Assembly (NCBI GenBank): GCA_016282555.1
Contig: JAEEKU010000084.1
Coordinates: 1 to 18,268 of the forward strand
DNA: 18,268 bases
Direction: 5' to 3'
DNA from: Methanomassiliicoccaceae archaeon
GTDB taxonomy: Archaea > Thermoplasmatota > Thermoplasmata > Methanomassiliicoccales > Methanomethylophilaceae
The notes beneath the pieces were generated by a model. It had not been told where the DNA came from. It ran no database searches and saw only the letters and a list, made by a program, of their open reading frames with translations. A program made the translations under genes and the position numbers. Positions 13,981 through 18,268 of the stretch are shown here, one piece after another. Each line of letters begins with the position of its first letter. The first letter of the stretch is position 1.

Positions 13981-15018
13981 TCAGAGAAAATCCGTTTTGT
14001 ATCTGAGAACAGCCCCCATCCCGCCCAGCGCGGCCAGTTCTTTTCCTCCGTCATGCTGTCCGGAGATCACGAGAACGGTGCCTTTCTGCGACTCGACGCT
14101 GCGGATCAGCTCGTCGCAGTCTCTGCTGCGGAGGACGCTGTCGAGTATCAGCAGTTTTTCAACCGCGCCGGACATCGCGGCGTTCATTATCTGTTCAGTT
14201 CCGTACGTTGCGGGACCGTTTCTGCCGATCAGGGTCATCAGCTCCTCCACCGCCTCTATCTCGGTTCCCACTGAGGACTCTCTGATCAGATCGGCTCCCA
14301 TTCCGGTTTTCAGCAGTTCGTTGATTCCAGCCATCCCGGTCTGTCCGGTGTGGTATACGAACAGCTTCTCGGTTCCGGCTGCTTTGAGGGATTCGGCGAG
14401 CAGTTCCTTTTCGAATCCCGGTCCCAGAAGAACGGTCGGCATTCCCGGCTCGGAAACAGTTTTCAGTTTCTCGATTATCTCCGAGTGATATGTATCTCCG
14501 CGGTTTTTTTCCGAATACTGCTTCCCGGATCTTCCGGACTGCAGGGAAGCTATCTCCTTCAGGCCGTACTGCCTAAGAACCGCGATCGTGGCCTCGTCCT
14601 GATCCAGCGAAACGAAGACGATATGGGGTTTCTTCGCCTCTTCGACGGCGCGTCTCACCCTGTCGAACTGGCTCTCTTTCCACTTTTTCTTGGAAATGAG
14701 GAGGGAATCTCCGTTTTCGAATATCAGGGTATGATGCTGGCCTATGTCCTGGGGGCCGGTTTCGATAGTTCCCAGAAGCTTCAGGCGGAGGTCCTCGTCC
14801 GAAAATTCGATTTTCTCGATGCGCACGCCCAGGGTCATCCTCTTCTTCTCGGCTCTTTCCGCGCGGATCCTGTCAGCCTGCTTTTCCTCGCGTCTGGGGG
14901 TGGACGCGGTGATGAGATCTCCCGTTTCGATTATGTTGTATAAGTGCCACAGATCCTCGTCCGTTTCGATAAGAAGCCTGAGCTCGCATCTGCCCCTGTC
15001 CTCTCCCAGACCCCTCAT
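13981..15018 (-). CDS. pelA: Pelota (aDom34), ribosome rescue factor
   Basis: This 345-residue protein is a paralogue of release factor 1 that, with archaeal EF1A and ABCE1, dissociates ribosomes stalled on broken or stop-less messages. The N-terminal Sm-like domain (about 1-125) shows the hallmark ETDEDLWHLYNIIETGD and the MTLGVRIEKIEF strand. The central domain (about 130-260) begins at PHIVFVSLDQDEATIAVL and carries no GGQ motif, as expected for Pelota rather than aRF1. The C-terminal domain (about 265-345) contains EELMTLIGRNGPATYGTEQIMNAAMSGAVEKLLILDSVL and ends with GGKELAALGGMGAVLRY, both conserved in the family. The length matches the usual 340-350 residues. It is divergent from carAB across a 186-bp gap. 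Confidence 0.96.
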   Translation of the reverse strand: MRGLGEDRGRCELRLLIETDEDLWHLYNIIETGDLITASTPRREEKQADRIRAERAEKKRMTLGVRIEKIEFSDEDLRLKLLGTIETGPQDIGQHHTLIFENGDSLLISKKKWKESQFDRVRRAVEEAKKPHIVFVSLDQDEATIAVLRQYGLKEIASLQSGRSGKQYSEKNRGDTYHSEIIEKLKTVSEPGMPTVLLGPGFEKELLAESLKAAGTEKLFVYHTGQTGMAGINELLKTGMGADLIRESSVGTEIEAVEELMTLIGRNGPATYGTEQIMNAAMSGAVEKLLILDSVLRSRDCDELIRSVESQKGTVLVISGQHDGGKELAALGGMGAVLRYKTDFL

Positions 15019-15117
15019 GGGGTTCCGAAAGAATTCCCGTACTTATGATTTTAGCGGGCGCGGATGCCGGAAAATCGCCGATCTTTTGAAGCCAGTATAA
15101 GTTCGATTGATGGTACT

Positions 15118-15135
15118 TTGTCTATTTTTAGACAA
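15118..15135. promoter_or_regulatory. Inverted repeat between pelota and carAB
   Basis: TTGTCTA-TTTT-TAGACAA is a perfect 7-bp inverted repeat with a 4-bp spacer. It lies 37 bp upstream of the carA TATA box in the divergent intergenic region, which is a position for a regulator of carAB or of both genes. No known archaeal operator matches it to my knowledge. Confidence 0.35.
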
Positions 15136-15171
15136 CCCGGAAGCGCATATGTACTGCCGAAATCATAGGAA

Positions 15172-15178
15172 TTATATA
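15172..15178 (+). promoter_or_regulatory. TATA box of carAB
   Basis: TTATATA lies 27-33 nt before the carA ATG at 15205, which predicts a start of transcription a few bases before the ATG. No Shine-Dalgarno site precedes carA, in keeping with a near-leaderless message. Confidence 0.55.
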
Positions 15179-15204
15179 GGGTACTTCAATCTTATTACTC
15201 TCCG

Positions 15205-16287
15205 ATGTCATGCGGATATTTGGTTCTGGAGGACGGGACGGCTTACGAAGGGGAGCTGTTCGGTTACAGAACCGATTCTTTCGGAGAAGTGGTTTTTTCA
15301 ACAGGAATGGACGGTTACCAGGAAAGTCTGACCGATCCCTCTTTCAGAGGTCAGATCCTTGTGATGACCTACCCCCTGGTCGGGGATTACGGCATAATAG
15401 ACGGTCTGGATCAGTCGGATGCCGTTCACGTCCGCGGCCTTGCCGTCAGGGAATACTGCAGGGAACCGTCCCCCATGTACGGCGGCAGCACCCTCGACGA
15501 TTATATGATCAAGCACAAAATACCGGGAATATCGGGAATAGACACCCGCGATCTCGTCATAAAACTCCGCACCGGAGGCACTGTGAAAGGTTCTATAATC
15601 CAAGGGGACGACATCGAGGGAGCGATCAGAAGAATGAGATCGATGCCGCTTCCCTCCGAAACCAATCTGGTGAGCGAAGTCGTGTCTTCCCAGATCGTTT
15701 CCTATGATTACGGAAAGGAATACACCGTAGGGGTGCTCGATTGCGGAATGAAGAGAGGAATCCTGCGCAATCTCGGTTCCAGATTCAACGTCACGGTTTT
15801 CCCTTACGACACTCCCGCCGACGTGATCTCCGATTCCGGAGTCAGAGGAGTTCTGGTTACGAACGGGCCGGGAGATCCCGCCCATCCGGATATAGTCAGA
15901 ACTGCGGTCAGAACGGTCTCCGATCTCAGCACCAGGCTGCCTCTCTACGGAATCTGCTACGGCAGCCAGATAATCGCCAGAGCCATGGGCGCTTCCACTT
16001 ACAAGATGAAATTCGGGCACCGCGGGTGCAACCAGCCGGTGAAATACGAGGGGCGCGTCTATATCACGTCGCAGAACCACGGTTACGCCGTGGATCCGGA
16101 CAGCCTTGACGGAACCGGGCTCGTCGCGGATCAGATTAACGTCAACGACGGAACCGTCGAAGGCGTGAGACACAAAAATCTTCCCATTTTCACATCCCAG
16201 TATCATCCAGAGGCTTCGCCCGGGCCCACCGACACGTCGTTCCTCTTCGATGTATTCGCCGGAATGGTGAAGGAGGGGAAATTATGA
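15205..16287 (+). CDS. carA: Carbamoyl-phosphate synthase, small (glutaminase) subunit
   Basis: This 360-residue protein hydrolyses glutamine and passes ammonia to CarB for carbamoyl phosphate, the precursor of pyrimidines and arginine. The N-terminal CarA domain (LEDGTAYEGELFG, STGMDGYQESLTDPSFRGQI, GISGIDTRDLVIKLR) is followed by the class I amidotransferase domain from about residue 174. The nucleophile is Cys251 in YGICYGSQ and the catalytic pair is His334 and Glu336 in QYHPEASPGPTDT. KMKFGHRGCNQPV (267-279) is also conserved. The usual CLGHQ reads CYGSQ, a change of the motif around but not at the nucleophile. The stop codon overlaps the carB start as ATGA, so the pair is co-translated. 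Confidence 0.97.
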   Translation: MSCGYLVLEDGTAYEGELFGYRTDSFGEVVFSTGMDGYQESLTDPSFRGQILVMTYPLVGDYGIIDGLDQSDAVHVRGLAVREYCREPSPMYGGSTLDDYMIKHKIPGISGIDTRDLVIKLRTGGTVKGSIIQGDDIEGAIRRMRSMPLPSETNLVSEVVSSQIVSYDYGKEYTVGVLDCGMKRGILRNLGSRFNVTVFPYDTPADVISDSGVRGVLVTNGPGDPAHPDIVRTAVRTVSDLSTRLPLYGICYGSQIIARAMGASTYKMKFGHRGCNQPVKYEGRVYITSQNHGYAVDPDSLDGTGLVADQINVNDGTVEGVRHKNLPIFTSQYHPEASPGPTDTSFLFDVFAGMVKEGKL

Positions 16288-18268
16288 GGAAAGACTACAG
16301 AAAACTTCTCGTTATCGGTTCCGGACCGATAGTAATCGGGCAGGCGGCCGAATTCGATTTCTCCGGTACCCAGGCATGCCGCTCGCTCAGAGAGGAAGGA
16401 TACAAGACGGTCCTCGTCAACTCCAACCCCGCGACCATCCAGACCGATACGGATACCGCTGACAGCGTTTATATCGAACCGCTTCTCGCCGAAAACATAG
16501 CCCGCATCATCGAAAAGGAACGCGTGGACGGAGTCATCTCCGGAATGGGCGGACAGACCGCGCTCAACATCTGCTCCGAACTTGCCGATTCCGGCGAGCT
16601 TGAGAGGCTCGGGGCCGTTCTGGTCGGGACCCAGCCCGATGCTATCGCCATGTCCGAGGACAGGGAGCTTTTCAAGGAGACAATGGAGCGCATAGGCGAG
16701 CCTATCCCCCTTTCCAGAAGCGTCAACACCATCGAAGAGGCGAAGGAAGCCGTGAAAGCCATAGGCAAATACCCCGTGCTTATCAGGCCCGCATACACTC
16801 TCGGAGGAACCGGGGGCGGAATAGCCCACGACGAGGCGGAGCTTGAAGAGATCTGCGCCCGCGGGCTCGCCTACTCCAGAATCCACCAGGTTCTGATAGA
16901 GGAGAGCGTTCTCGGATGGAAAGAGTACGAGTACGAGGTGATGCGCGATTCCAACGACAACTGCATAATCATATGCAACATGGAAAACCTCGACGCCATG
17001 GGAATACACACCGGAGAGAGCATAGTCTGCGCCCCGTGCCTGACTCTGTCCGACAGGGATCACCAGCGCCTCAGAACGGCCGCCATCAAAGTCATCCGCG
17101 CCCTGAACATCGACGGAGGCTGCAACGTCCAGTTCGCCTTCAATCCCGCCAACGGAGATTACCGCCTCATCGAAGTTAATCCCCGCGTTTCGCGCTCTTC
17201 CGCTCTGGCTTCGAAAGCCACCGGATACCCTATCGCGAGAGTAGCTACGAAAATAGCCGTAGGATACACTCTGGACGAGATTCCCAACAGGATTACGGGA
17301 ACCACGTACGCGGCTTTCGAGCCCTCCGTGGATTACGTCGTCATCAAGATACCCAGATGGCCCTTCGACAAGTTCCGCACCGTCGACCGCCATCTCGGCA
17401 CGCAGATGAAGTCCACCGGCGAGGTCATGTCAATCGGAAGAACATTCGAGGAAGCATTGCTTAAAGGCCTCAGATCTCTGGAGATCGGCGTGAAGGGGCT
17501 GGATCGCTACGCTTCATCCGGCGACGAGGAGCTCACGGAAGAGCTGGTTAACGCCACGGACAAGCGCATATTCGCGATGGGCGAGGCGCTGAGAAAAGGA
17601 TGGTCTCCTGAAAAGGTCGCCGATCTCTCCAAATGGGACGTATTCTTCGTGAGGAAACTGAAGAACATCGTCGATATGGAAGAGAAGATAAAGAAAGGCC
17701 TGACTCCCGAAATTCTCAAAAAAGCGAAATATATGGGCTTCTCGGACGAAACCATCGGGGAGCTGTGCGGAATGCCCTCTCTGGCCGTCCGCGCGGAGAG
17801 GAAGAAGAATTCGATTCTCCCCGTTTACAAGATGGTCGACACCTGCGCCGCGGAATTCGCCGCGCAGACTCCTTATTTCTACTCCACATACGGAAAATCT
17901 TCCGAAGCGCGTCCTTCCGATAAAAAGAAGGTAGTCATAGTGGGCGGAGGGCCCATACGCATCGGCCAGGGGATCGAATTCGACTACTGCTGCGTCCACG
18001 GAGTGATGGCTCTTCAGGAAGAGGGAGTGGATGCGGTCATAGTCAACAACAATCCGGAAACGGTCTCGACGGATTACGACATCTCGGACAGGCTGTACTT
18101 CGAGCCTCTGACCCTCGAGGACGTTCTGAGCGTAATCGAATCGGAAGACGCCGACGGCATCATAGTCCAGTACGGAGGACAGACGTCCGTCAATCTCGCC
18201 GTTGATCTCGAAAACGCGCTCAAAGGAACGAAAACCAGGGTGCTGGGGACCAGCCCCGACGATATGGA
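16284..18268 (+). CDS. carB: Carbamoyl-phosphate synthase, large subunit, 3' end cut off by window edge
   Basis: The 661 residues visible of an expected 1,050-1,070 cover the first synthetase half, the linker domain and the start of the second half. The enzyme makes carbamoyl phosphate from bicarbonate, ammonia and two ATP. Visible are LVIGSGPIVIGQAAEFDFSG (10-29), VNSNPATIQTD, GGQTALN, IRPAYTLGGTGGGIA (ATP-grasp loop), FNPANGDYRLIEVNPRVSRSSALASKATGYPIA (Mg2+-ATP site), and the internal repeat beginning VVIVGGGPIRIGQGIEFDYCCVHG at about residue 550. Both halves have the paired motif, as expected from the ancient duplication. It overlaps carA by four bases, and GGAGGGG lies about eight bases before its ATG. 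Confidence 0.97.
   Translation, partial: MRKDYRKLLVIGSGPIVIGQAAEFDFSGTQACRSLREEGYKTVLVNSNPATIQTDTDTADSVYIEPLLAENIARIIEKERVDGVISGMGGQTALNICSELADSGELERLGAVLVGTQPDAIAMSEDRELFKETMERIGEPIPLSRSVNTIEEAKEAVKAIGKYPVLIRPAYTLGGTGGGIAHDEAELEEICARGLAYSRIHQVLIEESVLGWKEYEYEVMRDSNDNCIIICNMENLDAMGIHTGESIVCAPCLTLSDRDHQRLRTAAIKVIRALNIDGGCNVQFAFNPANGDYRLIEVNPRVSRSSALASKATGYPIARVATKIAVGYTLDEIPNRITGTTYAAFEPSVDYVVIKIPRWPFDKFRTVDRHLGTQMKSTGEVMSIGRTFEEALLKGLRSLEIGVKGLDRYASSGDEELTEELVNATDKRIFAMGEALRKGWSPEKVADLSKWDVFFVRKLKNIVDMEEKIKKGLTPEILKKAKYMGFSDETIGELCGMPSLAVRAERKKNSILPVYKMVDTCAAEFAAQTPYFYSTYGKSSEARPSDKKKVVIVGGGPIRIGQGIEFDYCCVHGVMALQEEGVDAVIVNNNPETVSTDYDISDRLYFEPLTLEDVLSVIESEDADGIIVQYGGQTSVNLAVDLENALKGTKTRVLGTSPDDM

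Overview
The window reads as a single, mostly ordinary archaeal chromosome segment, most likely from a methanogen of the Thermoplasmatota (Methanomassiliicoccales-like). This placement is an inference. Evidence for an archaeon is an archaeal Pelota (aDom34), a type IA topoisomerase with four C-terminal Cys4 zinc ribbons, and TATA-type boxes about 26-33 nt upstream of several start codons (leaderless or short-leader promoters). Of the 13 genes whose stop codon is visible, 12 end in TGA, one in TAA and none in TAG, as expected in pyrrolysine-using archaea that avoid TAG. No rRNA, tRNA, CRISPR array, insertion sequence or phage gene is visible.

Layout. Positions 1-4220 (minus strand) hold the most unusual block: a single polypeptide that fuses a NifH-like Fe-protein ATPase to a NifD-like catalytic subunit, then a translationally coupled NifK-like subunit, then an ion-transporter-superfamily permease that runs off the left edge. 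The NifHD protein keeps the P-loop, the two cluster-bridging cysteines and three P-cluster-type cysteines. The NifK-like protein keeps only one of its three, and the cofactor-anchoring Cys region of NifD is altered. It is therefore a nitrogenase-superfamily reductase rather than a nitrogenase, and its subunit layout does not match the separate CfbC/CfbD proteins of coenzyme F430 synthesis. Upstream lie topA (minus) and, divergently, thiE (plus), which converges and overlaps at its 3' end with a small SAM methyltransferase gene (minus).

Positions 8052-12142 (plus) hold an arylacetate-type CoA ligase cluster: paaK copy 1, a tandem ACT-domain protein and a degenerate EF-Tu/SelB-like protein, overlapping head to tail as one operon. 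A second paaK copy follows behind its own TATA box, with a 17-bp inverted repeat in its leader. A convergent winged-helix regulator gene (12160-12507) shares a GC hairpin with the end of paaK copy 2. This set probably scavenges aryl or other organic acids as CoA thioesters, with amino-acid sensing by the ACT protein.

Positions 12648-15018 (minus) hold an isopropylmalate/homocitrate-synthase-like DRE-TIM protein whose metal-binding HxH motif is replaced by QSR, and the pelota gene. Divergently from pelota, carA and carB (plus, ATGA overlap, carB truncated by the right edge) encode carbamoyl-phosphate synthase for pyrimidine and arginine synthesis. The strongest candidates for undescribed biology are the NifHD-fusion/NifK/permease block and the HxH-less DRE-TIM protein; the pseudo-GTPase EF-Tu paralogue inside the CoA-ligase operon is a third.
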